DNA of 64,000 nt from an uncultured Colwellia sp. (GCA_913061475.1 CAJXUN010000008.1:54193-118192); one strand, 5' to 3'. Positions 10,244-20,066 are shown, counted from the stretch's first letter. Notes: a model not told the origin generated them from the sequence alone. Numbers and translations are program-made.

Positions 10244-11605
10244 ATGAAAAAAACAATAACCGCATTATTTATTGGCCTTGCATGTGCAGCAAGTAGCTCT
10301 TTAGCTAATGCCGAAGACTTATTATCAGTATATCAGCAGGCACAAGCCAATGATCCGGTTGTTTTAGGCGCCCATGCTCGATATTTAGCGGCAGAAGAAG
10401 GTATTGAACAGGCAAGAGCCACGCTATTACCACAATTAAATGCTGCCGGAAGTTATACTAAAGCAAGTAGTGAGTTTATCCCTACTACCGATGCTGGACA
10501 GTCAAGCGGTGTAATATTAAAGAATAAATCTAATACCTTAACTTATGGCCTTCAATTTGACATGGAGCTGTATCATCACGATTCTTGGTTACGCATGGAT
10601 AACGCGAAAAAATTAGCCCATCAAAGTGATATTTCTTATCAAGTTGCTAAGCAAGATTTAATTGTCAGAGTAACTGAAGCCTATTTTGATGTGCTTAGTG
10701 CAAAGGATGATTTAGAGTTTTCAATTGCTGAAAAAACCGCCATTGAACGTCAATTAGAACAAACTAAACAACGCTTTTCAGTTGGCTTAACTGCAATCAC
10801 TGATGTTCATGAAGCACAAGCGCAATATGACAATGCCGTAACGAGTGAAATCAGAGCAGAAAACAAGGTTTACAACTCTGAAGAAGCTTTACGTGTTATT
10901 ACTAATATTTATCCACGTGACTTAAATATTTTAAATACCGAGCGTTTTGCAACTTCGCGCCCATTTCCGGATAGTGCCAATGAATGGCAGCAAACGGCTG
11001 AAGCGAAAAATTTAGATTTAATCTCGCAAAGAATTAGTGTCGATATCGCCAAGGAAAATATTAACATTGCTCGTTCAGGTCATTACCCAACACTTGATCT
11101 CAGTGGTCGTTACGGTAGCTCAGACCAAGATAATGAGGTTAGTGGCATAGATTTCGAAAATCCTGCATTAGACAGCCACTCAATCGGCGTTACATTAACT
11201 GTACCTATTTATTCTGGTGGCGCAATATCAAGTAGTGTTCGTCAGGCGCAAAGTAATTACGTTGCAGCGAGCCAAAATATGGAACAGTCACACCGTAACG
11301 TAGTACGTAATACCCGTAACGCATACAACACGGTAATTGCAGCGGTTTCGGCGATCAAATCACTAGAGCAAGCAGTCGTCAGTGCAGAAAGTGCATTAAA
11401 AGCTACTGAAGCCGGTTTTGAAGTAGGTACTCGTACTATTGTTGATGTGTTAAATAGCACAAGAAACTTATACAACGCTAAGCGTAACTTATCGTCAACT
11501 CGATATGATTACATTCAAAACATTTTAACCTTAAAGCGTGCTGGCGGTACGATTACCGAGCAAGACTTGAAAGACATTAACCAAGGTCTAATCGCAGCTA
11601 AATAA
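10244..11605 (+). CDS. tolC: Outer-membrane efflux channel TolC
   Basis: TolC is the trimeric outer-membrane exit duct for RND and ABC efflux pumps and type I secretion. The 453-residue protein has a signal peptide (cleavage near ANA-ED, residues 22-24). It also has the two repeated outer-membrane-efflux-protein halves with long alpha-helical heptads, and conserved signatures such as VGLTAITDVHEAQAQYD and its repeat partner VGTRTIVDVLNSTRNLY. It is divergent from the nudF operon, as in E. coli, and followed at once by a strong hairpin terminator, so it is probably monocistronic. E. coli's downstream ygiBC genes are absent here. Confidence 0.97.
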   Translation: MKKTITALFIGLACAASSSLANAEDLLSVYQQAQANDPVVLGAHARYLAAEEGIEQARATLLPQLNAAGSYTKASSEFIPTTDAGQSSGVILKNKSNTLTYGLQFDMELYHHDSWLRMDNAKKLAHQSDISYQVAKQDLIVRVTEAYFDVLSAKDDLEFSIAEKTAIERQLEQTKQRFSVGLTAITDVHEAQAQYDNAVTSEIRAENKVYNSEEALRVITNIYPRDLNILNTERFATSRPFPDSANEWQQTAEAKNLDLISQRISVDIAKENINIARSGHYPTLDLSGRYGSSDQDNEVSGIDFENPALDSHSIGVTLTVPIYSGGAISSSVRQAQSNYVAASQNMEQSHRNVVRNTRNAYNTVIAAVSAIKSLEQAVVSAESALKATEAGFEVGTRTIVDVLNSTRNLYNAKRNLSSTRYDYIQNILTLKRAGGTITEQDLKDINQGLIAAK

Positions 11606-11633
11606 TCCACTGAATCAGGATATAATTAAGAAT

Positions 11634-11663
11634 AAAAAAAGCAGCATAAATGCTGCTTTTTTT
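11634..11663 (+). terminator. Bidirectional terminator between tolC and hldE
   Basis: A symmetric A-run, arms GCAGCA/TGCTGC around TAAA, and a T-run form a stem that works on both strands. It lies between the convergent ends of tolC and hldE. Confidence 0.88.
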
Positions 11664-11699
11664 ATGTCCCTCACAAAGTTACAAAAAAATTCTAAATGC

Positions 11700-13127
11700 C
11701 TACTCTTCTTGCTTTATCGCATTAATAATTTTTGTTGTTGAGATACCATCTTCAAAATTAAGTACTTTCACTTCGCCACCGGCGGCAATAACCTCAGCAC
11801 CGCCAGCAATATCTTCGACTTTATAATCACCACCTTTAACTAATATATCAGGTAATATATTAGCAATTAAACGCTGCGGCGTATCCTCACTAAAGGGTAC
11901 CACCCAATCAACTGCACCTAACCCCGCTAATACAGCCATACGACGTTCAACCGAGTTTACTGGCCGGCCAGGGCCTTTCAGTCTGGTAACAGATGCATCA
12001 TCATTAACAGCAACAATTAAGCGAGTGCCTAAGGTATTGGCAGTCGTCAAATATGAAACATGTCCGGCATGAAGAATATCAAAACAACCATTGGTCATCA
12101 CGATAGTTTCACCACGGGCTTGTGCTAATTCAACGGCAATCTTTAATTGCTCTTCCGACATCACGCCAAAGCCACTTTCTTGGCCAGATGCTAATTCAGC
12201 CTTCAGTTCCGTTTCACTAACCGTTGACGTGCCCAGTTTACCTACCACAATACCTGCGGCAATATTAGCTAAGGCACTGGCTTGGGTAAATTCAGCTTTT
12301 GCCGCTATTGCCAGCGCTAACGTTGCTATTACGGTATCTCCCGCACCGGTAACGTCATAAACTTCTTTTGCCTGTGTAGGTAAATGAAACTCTTCTTTGT
12401 CATGACGTAGTAAGGTCATCCCGTGCTCACTACGAGTAACGAGCATTGCGGTTAGATCTAATTCTTTAAGTAGTGCTTGGCCTTTACTAACAATTTCAGC
12501 TTCGCTTTTACAATGCCCAACCACCGCTTCAAATTCGGCTAAATTAGGCGTAATTAATGTCGCACCACGATAACGTGAAAAATCACTACCTTTGGGATCA
12601 ACCAGTACCGGAACATTATGTGCATTGGCAATTTTTATTAATGCTTGAACGTCTGATAATGTGCCCTTGTTATAATCAGATAATAATAAAAGATCATGCT
12701 GAGCAATTAACGCTTCGGTTTGGTCCACCAACTGTTTTTTGTCAAGTTCAGCAAAAGACTCTTCAAAATCTAAGCGCAATAATTGTTGATTACGGCTTAA
12801 AATACGTAATTTAGTGATGGTGGGGTGCGCTGCTGACTGAATAAATTGACAATTTATTTTCATTGCGGCTAATTGTGTTTGCACAGTTATCGATGCTTCG
12901 TCTTCGCCAGTAATACCGAGCAAAGTGACGTGACCATTTAGCGATGCTATATTCAAAGCGACGTTAGCTGCGCCTCCTGGGCGATCTTCGTCTTGATGTA
13001 TTTTAACAATCGGCACAGGTGCCTCGGGTGAAATACGTTGTGTAGGCCCATACCAATAACGATCTAACATGATATCACCAACGACTAAAACACGCGCTTT
13101 TTCAAAAGCGGGAATATCTACTTTCAT
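11700..13127 (-). CDS. hldE: Bifunctional heptose-7-phosphate kinase / heptose-1-phosphate adenylyltransferase
   Basis: HldE carries out two steps in making ADP-heptose for the lipopolysaccharide inner core. The N-terminal ribokinase-type kinase domain (about 1-320) has GGAANVALN and the [11 protein letters not shown] anion-hole/catalytic motif. The C-terminal nucleotidyltransferase domain (about 340-475) has [17 protein letters not shown] with the HxGH signature. The 475-residue length fits the fused gammaproteobacterial enzyme. It is convergent with tolC and divergent from lpxL, with a 69-bp promoter region between. Linking hldE to lpxL puts two LPS genes side by side. Confidence 0.97.
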   Translation of the reverse strand: MKVDIPAFEKARVLVVGDIMLDRYWYGPTQRISPEAPVPIVKIHQDEDRPGGAANVALNIASLNGHVTLLGITGEDEASITVQTQLAAMKINCQFIQSAAHPTITKLRILSRNQQLLRLDFEESFAELDKKQLVDQTEALIAQHDLLLLSDYNKGTLSDVQALIKIANAHNVPVLVDPKGSDFSRYRGATLITPNLAEFEAVVGHCKSEAEIVSKGQALLKELDLTAMLVTRSEHGMTLLRHDKEEFHLPTQAKEVYDVTGAGDTVIATLALAIAAKAEFTQASALANIAAGIVVGKLGTSTVSETELKAELASGQESGFGVMSEEQLKIAVELAQARGETIVMTNGCFDILHAGHVSYLTTANTLGTRLIVAVNDDASVTRLKGPGRPVNSVERRMAVLAGLGAVDWVVPFSEDTPQRLIANILPDILVKGGDYKVEDIAGGAEVIAAGGEVKVLNFEDGISTTKIINAIKQEE

Positions 13128-13196
13128 CCTGTGCCCTATAACAGATATAATAACTAATATTGTATCACAAGCAATTCAATGAGTTGAAATCATCCC

Positions 13197-14135
13197 GTGA
13201 GTAAAAACAAAGTTTTACAACCAAATTTTAAAATATCTTATCTATTGCCTAAATATTGGCCGACTTGGATTGGGGTATTTATTCTTTATACTATTTCTTG
13301 GCTACCTTATAGGTTTCAGCTTTTTCTCGGCAAGATTATCGGCCGTTTACTTTACAAAATAGGCTCGAGCAGAAAAAGAGTTGCCTTGCGAAACTTAGAG
13401 CTTTGCTTCCCTGATATGACTGACGTTGAGCGCCAGGTTATGCTTAAGCGCAACTTTGAAAACACTGGTATCGCCCTGCTAGAAACAGGCATGGGCTGGT
13501 GGTGGCCAAACTGGCGTGTAAAGCGTAAAACAAAAATTATTGGACTTGAACATATTGAAACCGCACAAAAGCAAGGGAAAGGTGTTCTACTATTAGCTAT
13601 GCATTACCTTAGTGCTGAAATTAATTGTCGTGCTATAGGTTATGGGCATCCAATGGTGGTGTTTTACCGACCTCACAACAATCAACTAATGGAGTATTTT
13701 CAGTTCCGTGGTCGTGGCCGTTCAAATAAATATATGTTGGGAAAACGTGACGTAAAAGGCTTGCTACGAGCATTACAAGACGGGGAAGCCTGTGTTTACT
13801 TACCCGATCAAGACTACGGCCGAAATCGTAGTGTTTTTGTGCCTTTTTTTGCCGTACCTGAAGCTGCATCAACCACGGGTACGCTAATCTTTGCTCGGCA
13901 AAAGAATAGCCAAACTCATATGCTAATTCCGACCCGTAATGACGATGGTAGTGGTTACACTTTAGAAATAAAACCTATGTTAGAAAATTTTCCAACAGGT
14001 GATGATACCGCAGATGTATTAAGGATCAATCAGGAGTTAGAAAAAGCCATTATGATCAAGCCTGAACAATACATGTGGCTGCATAGGCGCTTTAAAACTC
14101 GACCTAACGAAGATGACCCATCATTGTATAAATAG
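13197..14135 (+). CDS. lpxL: Lipid A late acyltransferase (LpxL/HtrB family)
   Basis: This 312-residue inner-membrane acyltransferase adds a secondary acyl chain to the lipid A precursor. The N-terminal hydrophobic anchor lies near residues 24-45, and the catalytic HX4E motif is HYLSAE near residue 138. The core RNLELCFPDM and the C-terminal PEQYMWLHRRFKTRP block match E. coli LpxL much better than LpxM. The start codon is GTG (13197), and only a weak Shine-Dalgarno sequence is visible. It is divergent from hldE, and the TcpQ-like gene follows 53 bp downstream. Whether it acts before or after Kdo addition cannot be read from the sequence. Confidence 0.92.
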   Translation: MSKNKVLQPNFKISYLLPKYWPTWIGVFILYTISWLPYRFQLFLGKIIGRLLYKIGSSRKRVALRNLELCFPDMTDVERQVMLKRNFENTGIALLETGMGWWWPNWRVKRKTKIIGLEHIETAQKQGKGVLLLAMHYLSAEINCRAIGYGHPMVVFYRPHNNQLMEYFQFRGRGRSNKYMLGKRDVKGLLRALQDGEACVYLPDQDYGRNRSVFVPFFAVPEAASTTGTLIFARQKNSQTHMLIPTRNDDGSGYTLEIKPMLENFPTGDDTADVLRINQELEKAIMIKPEQYMWLHRRFKTRPNEDDPSLYK

Positions 14136-14188
14136 CCATTGTTCGTTATGGTATAGTTTAAAGATGCAAACTTAACCCTAAGTAACTT

Positions 14189-14878
14189 ATGAATTTTTGG
14201 CTACGAAACATTATTTTAGCAGTGATTTTAGTTGGTTTGGCGGCAGCACTGTTGCTAAACCAAGAACTATTATTTTCACTTAGCCAAGATGCGGCTGATG
14301 ATATCGCTGCCACCACGACAGACTTTCATCATGATGCACAAACTAAACCGGCAGCAATAGAACAAGTTAAAGAAGGTGTTGGCGCGAAAAAAAGCAAAAA
14401 TGCCGCCGCCGATGGATTATCGCGCTTTTACGCTAACCTACATGGCGATAGCAATGAAAAAGGCCCAAAAATTCGTAATAACATTGTCTATTTGCCTGAG
14501 CCCAAAGGTGATTTAGAAAAAATATTAGAAGCCAGACGTTTAACCACTCGACCACTACGAAAAAATTGGACCGGAAAAACTGAAAGTCATCCTTTTCGCC
14601 TCGGCGAAACCTTATTTCAGAAGTTGTCAGAATATGCCCAAGATAATGGTCTTGAGGTTATTTGGTGGCTAAATCGTGATTTCTTGGTCAAAGATGCTTT
14701 TAGAGTCAATAAAAATATCATTACCACCTCATATCAAGTTGGTAAGGCGATTGAAGGACATTTTGAAAATGGCCTTTCAATCTACTTTTGTTATCAACAA
14801 CGCGCTATTGTTTTGGTAGAACACGACATCCCTTACTTAGCCAATGAATGTATGCTACTCCCTAAAGATAAGCGCTAA
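14189..14878 (+). CDS. Membrane-anchored protein with TcpQ-like C-terminal domain
   Basis: This 229-residue protein has one N-terminal membrane segment (about 5-25), a low-complexity periplasmic linker rich in Ala/Lys/Asp, and a C-terminal domain of about 90 residues. That domain opens with HPFRLGETLFQKLSEYAQ and continues with a WWLNRDFLV strand. It resembles the C-terminal domain of toxin-coregulated pilus protein Q and related pilus or secretin accessory proteins. No pilus or secretion genes lie nearby, so the role is unclear. It follows lpxL on the same strand and may share its transcript. The domain call is from overall pattern, not a database hit. Confidence 0.55.
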   Translation: MNFWLRNIILAVILVGLAAALLLNQELLFSLSQDAADDIAATTTDFHHDAQTKPAAIEQVKEGVGAKKSKNAAADGLSRFYANLHGDSNEKGPKIRNNIVYLPEPKGDLEKILEARRLTTRPLRKNWTGKTESHPFRLGETLFQKLSEYAQDNGLEVIWWLNRDFLVKDAFRVNKNIITTSYQVGKAIEGHFENGLSIYFCYQQRAIVLVEHDIPYLANECMLLPKDKR

Positions 14879-14885
14879 TTTAACA

Positions 14886-14917
14886 AGAGATAGTCTTCAT
14901 TCGTCTTAACTATCTCT
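14886..14917. repeat. Inverted repeat between the TcpQ-like gene and glnE
   Basis: Arms AGAGATAGT and ACTATCTCT (9 bp, perfect) are separated by 14 nt just after the TcpQ-like stop codon. No T tract follows on either strand, so it is at best a weak or factor-aided terminator of the two converging genes. Confidence 0.4.
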
Positions 14918-15053
14918 AATACTAAACGGACTAATTTATTTATCATCTTTAAATGGTCTAGAAATCCAATTTATGCATTGTGTTCTATCACAAAATTTGA
15001 ACTTGAATCTTTATCCTCATTGAGTTTTGAACACGCATTTAATCCACTTGGTA

Positions 15054-17951
15054 TTAAGTTAAAAACTGTTCAACAATGCTCATTACTTCACCATGCTCAG
15101 CTGAAAATTCTGCAGACGTTATCATTGCTGCACTATTTTGTAAGGTGGCATGATGACCAAAATCGCGCAACTGACAATAGTTATCTATTAAAATTTGTTG
15201 TTGTAAGTCGGTTATCACCCCTATGTTTGCCAAGTATTGCAATAAACTAATATTATCAGAATGACAGCTCAAATCAGGATATTGAGCACAGTTCGCTAGC
15301 ACCAAGTACTGCACCAAGAATTCAATATCGACTAAGCCACCACGCCCTTGCTTGATGTCAATTTCATTTGATGAGGATTTGTCTAAATGCTGGCGCATTT
15401 TAGTACGCATTTTTATAACGTCGTCACGCAACGTAGATTTATCACGTGGCTTCATTAACACCTGACGTTTAATTTCGGTAAATTTTTCAGCCAACGCTTG
15501 GTGACCGTATATTATTCTTGCACGCACTAATGCTTGGTGTTCCCAAGTCCAAGCATCACTTTCTTGGTAATGGCCAAAAGTATCGATATGTACCATGAGT
15601 AGTCCGGCATTACCTGAAGGTCTTAGGCGCATATCTAATTCATATAAAATACCGTTATTCATTCTAGTATTAAACAAATGCATCATGCGTTGTGCTAACT
15701 TTAAATAAAACTGCCCGGCGGAAATAGTTTTCGCTCCGGTGGTCATTTCCTCTAAATTTGCATCGTGGACATAAACTAAATCTAAATCAGAACTGTAACC
15801 GAGTTCAATGCCGCCTAATTTGCCATAGCCAATAATAGCAAAACCTTTATCTTGGCTATCTAGTTTGCTTGTTGGCACACCAAAACGCAGCGACATTTGT
15901 TGCCATGCTAAATTTGCCACTTCTTCAACTATCGCTTCTGCTAATGCGGTTAAATGGTCACTCACTTTAGTGATTGGCAAAATGCCAGTAATATCAGCAG
16001 CGGCAATACGTAATTGCTTCACTTGCTTAAATTCTCGCAACGTTATCATTTGCGCTTCTTGGTCTTCCTCTGGCACTCGTAGCATAGTTTCACGCAATTC
16101 AGCGACGTAAGACGATAATAAAGGGGCTTGATGAAACAATTTCGGATCAATAAGCTCGTCGAGTAAAATCGGATACTTGGCAATATATTCTGCGACCCAG
16201 CTGCTATTGCGGCATAAATGGATTAACTGCTTTAATGCGCCTTCATTCTCAAATAACAATTCAAGATAGGCGGTACGCGTTGCTATGGTGCTTAAAACTG
16301 TCAAAATTCGCGCTAGTGTTTGATCGGTTAATTTTAAATGAGCGAAATGCCATAACAAGCTTGGGATCAATTTATCAAGCACTTGCCGACCACGGTTGCC
16401 CATACTACGTTTGCTCATTTCACGACGAAAATCTCGCAGCGCTAGCCATATATCTTCACTTTGCCACAACTGAATAACATCATTGCTATCCTGTAACTGA
16501 GGAGACTGTTCTATCCAGGTAATTGACTCTTCATCGCTCCATTGACTGTCCCATAGCGTCGACCAATATTGATCAACCGCCTGACGATTCGGACTTTCTT
16601 CACCAATAAGGTCATCAAATTGCTGATGAACACCTTGCATATGAAAAGCCAATTGTTGTAGGAAAGTCGGCCAATCTAGGCAATTAGGATCCGCCAATAT
16701 AGTGACTAAGCGCTGCTGATCTAATTCATTTTCAGGTAAGGTTTGAGTTTGTTGATCATTTAACGCTTGGATAATGTTTTCAACACGACGTAAAAAACGA
16801 TAACTATCGTTCAGTATTTGGGCGCTATCTGCGCTCAGTTCTTCATGCTTTACCAATAAAGGCAGTACGGTTAATAAATTACGATACTGCAGTTCACTAA
16901 CTCGCCCGCCTCTGATCATTTGAAAAACTTGCACAATAAACTCAACTTCACGAATGCCGCCAGCACCAAGCTTAATGTTATTGGTGAGTTGTTTACGTCG
17001 CACCTCTTGCGCTATTGCCGACTTCATCCGTCGCAGGCTATCAATAACACTGAAATCAATATAACGGCGATATACAAACGGACGTAGCATGTTAGACAAT
17101 TGCCCGTGATACTTTCCGTCCCCGATCAAACGCGCCTTCAACATTGCGTAACGTTCCCAGTCACGGCCTTGATCTTGATAATAATTTTCCATGGCATTAA
17201 ACGACAATACTAATGGCCCACTTTCACCAAACGGTCGTAAACGCATATCTACGCGATAAACAAATCCGTCGGCAGTTTGTTGATTTAATGCGGTGATTAG
17301 CTTTTGCCCTAAACGGGTAAAAAATAATTGATTATCGATACTACGCCTTACCCCTTGGGTTTGCCCTGCTTCTGGGTAGACAAATATCAAGTCAATATCA
17401 GATGAGAAATTCAATTCCTGACCGCCTAATTTGCCCATACCATAAACTAGCAAGTGCTGCGTTTCACCAGCACTGTTGACGGGTATACCCCATTTAGCTT
17501 GGCAAAGCAGCGACAACCAATTATTCGTAGCAATAATCAAATTATCGGCTAATGCCGACAGTCGCTTTAGTGACTCATCGAGTGTTCTCGCAAGTAAAAA
17601 GTCACCTACGGCGATATCAACCATTTCTACTAAGCGAAATAATCTAAGGCATTGATGTAATTGCTCTTCAGTTGAACATTTTTTAATTTCCTGCGCTAGC
17701 ATGACACGGTAGTTTGGTGTTTCAGTGGTCAGTAACCGCTCACTATTGAAAAGTTCAACCACCAACTCTGGCGCTTGTAATGCACTACGGAGAATAAAAT
17801 CACTTAGCCCTAAGGCTTTTTTGAATAACACTAAGCGCTCTGGGGGTAAATTATCGCTAGCATTTGGGTATTGTTGAGAGAACTGTAGCCAACTATTATT
17901 TTGCTGGTTTACAAGTAATACAGGAAATGGCAAATGGCATGAATTAGGCAC
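15054..17951 (-). CDS. glnE: Glutamine synthetase adenylyltransferase/deadenylyltransferase
   Basis: GlnE switches glutamine synthetase off and on by adding or removing AMP, under PII control. It has two nucleotidyltransferase-like domains. The N-terminal half holds GMGKLGGQELNFSSDIDLIF and the C-terminal half GYGKLGGIELGYSSDLDLVY, and both keep the D-x-D metal ligands. The frame is open to an ATG at 18038, but that codon lies inside the palindromic operator and has no Shine-Dalgarno sequence. The GTG at 17951 follows GAGG with five-base spacing and is preferred, giving 965 residues. In E. coli glnE is followed directly by ygiF. Here it precedes an inserted envelope module. Confidence 0.93.
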   Translation of the reverse strand: MPNSCHLPFPVLLVNQQNNSWLQFSQQYPNASDNLPPERLVLFKKALGLSDFILRSALQAPELVVELFNSERLLTTETPNYRVMLAQEIKKCSTEEQLHQCLRLFRLVEMVDIAVGDFLLARTLDESLKRLSALADNLIIATNNWLSLLCQAKWGIPVNSAGETQHLLVYGMGKLGGQELNFSSDIDLIFVYPEAGQTQGVRRSIDNQLFFTRLGQKLITALNQQTADGFVYRVDMRLRPFGESGPLVLSFNAMENYYQDQGRDWERYAMLKARLIGDGKYHGQLSNMLRPFVYRRYIDFSVIDSLRRMKSAIAQEVRRKQLTNNIKLGAGGIREVEFIVQVFQMIRGGRVSELQYRNLLTVLPLLVKHEELSADSAQILNDSYRFLRRVENIIQALNDQQTQTLPENELDQQRLVTILADPNCLDWPTFLQQLAFHMQGVHQQFDDLIGEESPNRQAVDQYWSTLWDSQWSDEESITWIEQSPQLQDSNDVIQLWQSEDIWLALRDFRREMSKRSMGNRGRQVLDKLIPSLLWHFAHLKLTDQTLARILTVLSTIATRTAYLELLFENEGALKQLIHLCRNSSWVAEYIAKYPILLDELIDPKLFHQAPLLSSYVAELRETMLRVPEEDQEAQMITLREFKQVKQLRIAAADITGILPITKVSDHLTALAEAIVEEVANLAWQQMSLRFGVPTSKLDSQDKGFAIIGYGKLGGIELGYSSDLDLVYVHDANLEEMTTGAKTISAGQFYLKLAQRMMHLFNTRMNNGILYELDMRLRPSGNAGLLMVHIDTFGHYQESDAWTWEHQALVRARIIYGHQALAEKFTEIKRQVLMKPRDKSTLRDDVIKMRTKMRQHLDKSSSNEIDIKQGRGGLVDIEFLVQYLVLANCAQYPDLSCHSDNISLLQYLANIGVITDLQQQILIDNYCQLRDFGHHATLQNSAAMITSAEFSAEHGEVMSIVEQFLT

Positions 17952-18021
17952 GTTATCCTCGATAATTTCTATGTTTAATCTGTAGTCAGAAAAAATAATT
18001 TCACTGATACAACTAAAACAA

Positions 18022-18050
18022 TAGACATAATATGTCATAAGTGATATTAA
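18022..18050 (+). promoter_or_regulatory. Predicted promoter with operator palindrome, copy 1
   Basis: The palindrome GACATAATATGTC (18024-18036; six-base arms around one A) lies in the glnE/lipoprotein intergenic region. For the + strand it overlaps a -35-like TAGACA (18022-18027), with a 17-bp spacer and TATTAA as -10 (18045-18050). The same 13-mer occurs twice more, upstream of the DUF2170 gene. This suggests repression of the module by a shared factor. Confidence 0.6.
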
Positions 18051-18082
18051 TGGATGATAACCATAGCATTTTTGAGGACACT

Positions 18083-19060
18083 ATGGCAGAAATGCAGCCA
18101 CTAAAATCACTAATATTACTGCTAATGTTATTGCTCTCCGCTTGTGGAGATCCAATAAAGGAGCAGGTCACCCAACAAATTCCACTCACTGAACAACGTA
18201 TTGACCTACTTGCGCAATCGCTTGATAGCGGGCAAGTGCGTAATGCTAACCTAATTAAGCAGTACGCAGAGCGGTTACTTCGAGATAAACCCAGCTACAA
18301 ACCTTTAATAGATGAGTTTATAAAAGATACCGGTACTCAAGGCCCAATGTATTTAGCCTTAGTTGATCGCTTAAACACGGTAAAAAACCAACCACAAATG
18401 TTTAAAGATTCTCAGGCAATTTACGATGAACTTTTAAACCTTTATCAAGCAGCCGATCCGGTTTTATATTCCGATGCCCTTAGTGATCCACTCAATGTTT
18501 TGGCCGACATGTCTGACGGTACTTTACCCCGTGTCAATGCCATGTCAAAAGCACAAAGCCTTGCAGCAAATAAAGCGCAAGATTTCGGTACGGGTGAGCA
18601 ACTTATTGGTAATCCGGCGTACGGAAACTGGACCACTGGCTCAAATGGCATGTCTTTTTGGGCTTGGTATGGTATGTACTCTATGATGGGTGATTTATTT
18701 GGTTCTCGTCGCACTTCTTATAATGATTGGGGCCGCAGCCGAAATTATAGCTACTATAACGACTATGGCCGCAAGCGCTATAGCTCGCCTGATCAGTTGC
18801 GCAAACAAACCGATCTTGATACTCGAACTAAAAAATCATTTGAAAGACGAGGCCAAAAGTACACTAGTGCCTACAGTAAAAATAGAACAGGCGCTTCAAG
18901 TATTTCCAGCCAAAGTAAAAATGCGCAAACCAGTGCCAATCGATTTGCTAACAAAACAACCAACAAAAGTGCTTATGCTAAATCAAGTAAAAGCGCCAAA
19001 AACGCTAGCTTTAGAAATAGCAAAAGTACAACCTCACGTAGTTTTAGACGTGGAAAGTAG
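18083..19060 (+). CDS. Predicted lipoprotein of the PspA/DUF350 module, basic C-terminus
   Basis: A 325-residue predicted lipoprotein whose signal peptide ends in a lipobox LSAC (Cys near residue 21). The start at 18083 has GAGG five bases upstream, and an earlier GTG in frame (18041) lacks one. The middle is helical. A patch NPAYGNWTTG...SFWAWYGMYSMMGDLFG looks membrane-facing, and the last 120 residues are very rich in Ser, Lys, Arg and Tyr, so that part is probably disordered and positively charged. I do not recognise a named domain. The layout recalls E. coli YgiB/YjfM lipoproteins, which also neighbour DUF350 genes, but that is only a resemblance. The DUF350 gene follows after 8 bp. Confidence 0.75.
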   Translation: MAEMQPLKSLILLLMLLLSACGDPIKEQVTQQIPLTEQRIDLLAQSLDSGQVRNANLIKQYAERLLRDKPSYKPLIDEFIKDTGTQGPMYLALVDRLNTVKNQPQMFKDSQAIYDELLNLYQAADPVLYSDALSDPLNVLADMSDGTLPRVNAMSKAQSLAANKAQDFGTGEQLIGNPAYGNWTTGSNGMSFWAWYGMYSMMGDLFGSRRTSYNDWGRSRNYSYYNDYGRKRYSSPDQLRKQTDLDTRTKKSFERRGQKYTSAYSKNRTGASSISSQSKNAQTSANRFANKTTNKSAYAKSSKSAKNASFRNSKSTTSRSFRRGK

Positions 19061-19068
19061 GGATAAAT

Positions 19069-19971
19069 ATGAATACATTTATTGAAATAACGGGCCTAAA
19101 TCAAGAACTACTCATTTTCTTAGCGATTGATATAACCATTGCTATTATATTACTGGGTGCCATGCGATTTATTAGTGGCTTATCAGCAAAAGTTAACTCT
19201 ACTGATGAACTTGCCAAAGAAGATAACTTTGCTTTTGGTATCAGTGTCGCAGGAAGTGTTGCCGCATTAGGTATTGTCCTGACAGGTGCCATTACCGGTG
19301 AAAATGCTGAAAGTTATTTAATGGAAATTATCGGTATGGCCAGTTATGGCATATTTGGCTTAATTTTGATTAAAATTGGTCGAATTTTTCATGACCGCTT
19401 TGCCTTAAATCAAATTGACAAAAATGCGCAAATAAAAGCCCGTAATATTACTGTCGGTATCGTTGATGCATCTGGTGCTATTGCTACCGCCATTATTATA
19501 CGCGCAGTGTTGCTCTGGGTTTATGGTTTGGATATTAATACCTTTATTGCGATTACCGCCGGCTTTATAGTTTCACAAGCGATGTTGGTCTTAGTCACTC
19601 GAATTAAGGAACGCCAATATGCCGCCAACAATCAAAATAGCAGTATGCAAAATGCCTTTGCTGAAGGGCAAGTCGCATTAGCTATTCGCTATGCAGGACA
19701 AGTTATTAGTACAGCTTTAGCCGTCACAGCAGCGAGCCACTTTTTAACTTATAGCCCAGAGACATTACTCATTAACTTAGTGGGTTGGCTGGTGTTCGGT
19801 ATGGTGATGACGTTATTAGTTGCCGTTTTAACATCAATTGCTAAGCGCCTAGTCCTTATGGGTATTAACTTAGTAGAAGAAGTCGACCAACAGCATAATA
19901 TTGGTGTTGCTAGCGTAGAGATGGCGATCAGCATTTCTATCGCGCTTATTTTAACGGCACTCATGTCGTAA
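19069..19971 (+). CDS. DUF350 membrane protein, two tandem DUF350 units (YjfL-like)
   Basis: A 300-residue inner-membrane protein with about eight predicted membrane helices, arranged as two similar halves (about 15-140 and 145-300). Each half carries a small-residue-rich helix pair around a charged loop. E. coli YjfL is a single unit of about 130 residues, so this is a duplicated, fused form. Its function is unknown in general. The family is repeatedly found beside PspA-like proteins, polyamine or peptide-amide ligases and ion channels. It starts 8 bp after the lipoprotein gene, with GGGATAA upstream, and is followed by a strong terminator, so the two form one transcript under operator copy 1. 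Confidence 0.82.
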   Translation: MNTFIEITGLNQELLIFLAIDITIAIILLGAMRFISGLSAKVNSTDELAKEDNFAFGISVAGSVAALGIVLTGAITGENAESYLMEIIGMASYGIFGLILIKIGRIFHDRFALNQIDKNAQIKARNITVGIVDASGAIATAIIIRAVLLWVYGLDINTFIAITAGFIVSQAMLVLVTRIKERQYAANNQNSSMQNAFAEGQVALAIRYAGQVISTALAVTAASHFLTYSPETLLINLVGWLVFGMVMTLLVAVLTSIAKRLVLMGINLVEEVDQQHNIGVASVEMAISISIALILTALMS

Positions 19972-19997
19972 TTAGCAAAAGGTAAGTTAAGCAGTAC

Positions 19998-20033
19998 AAA
20001 ATTCAAGCTCTAGTATAGAGCTTGAATTTTTTA
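19998..20033 (+). terminator. Rho-independent terminator after the DUF350 gene
   Basis: Perfect 12-bp arms (20001-20012 and 20016-20027) around GTA, flanked by A-run and T-run. The longest open frame of the next gene would start inside this hairpin, which argues for its downstream ATG. Confidence 0.9.
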
Positions 20034-20066
20034 TACCAACCTCAAAAACTCAAACTAGGACTAACC

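Noticed and set aside
14978..15250. 90-codon + strand frame over the end of glnE
   Set aside because: It overlaps the strongly conserved glnE C-terminus on the other strand and has no recognisable features.
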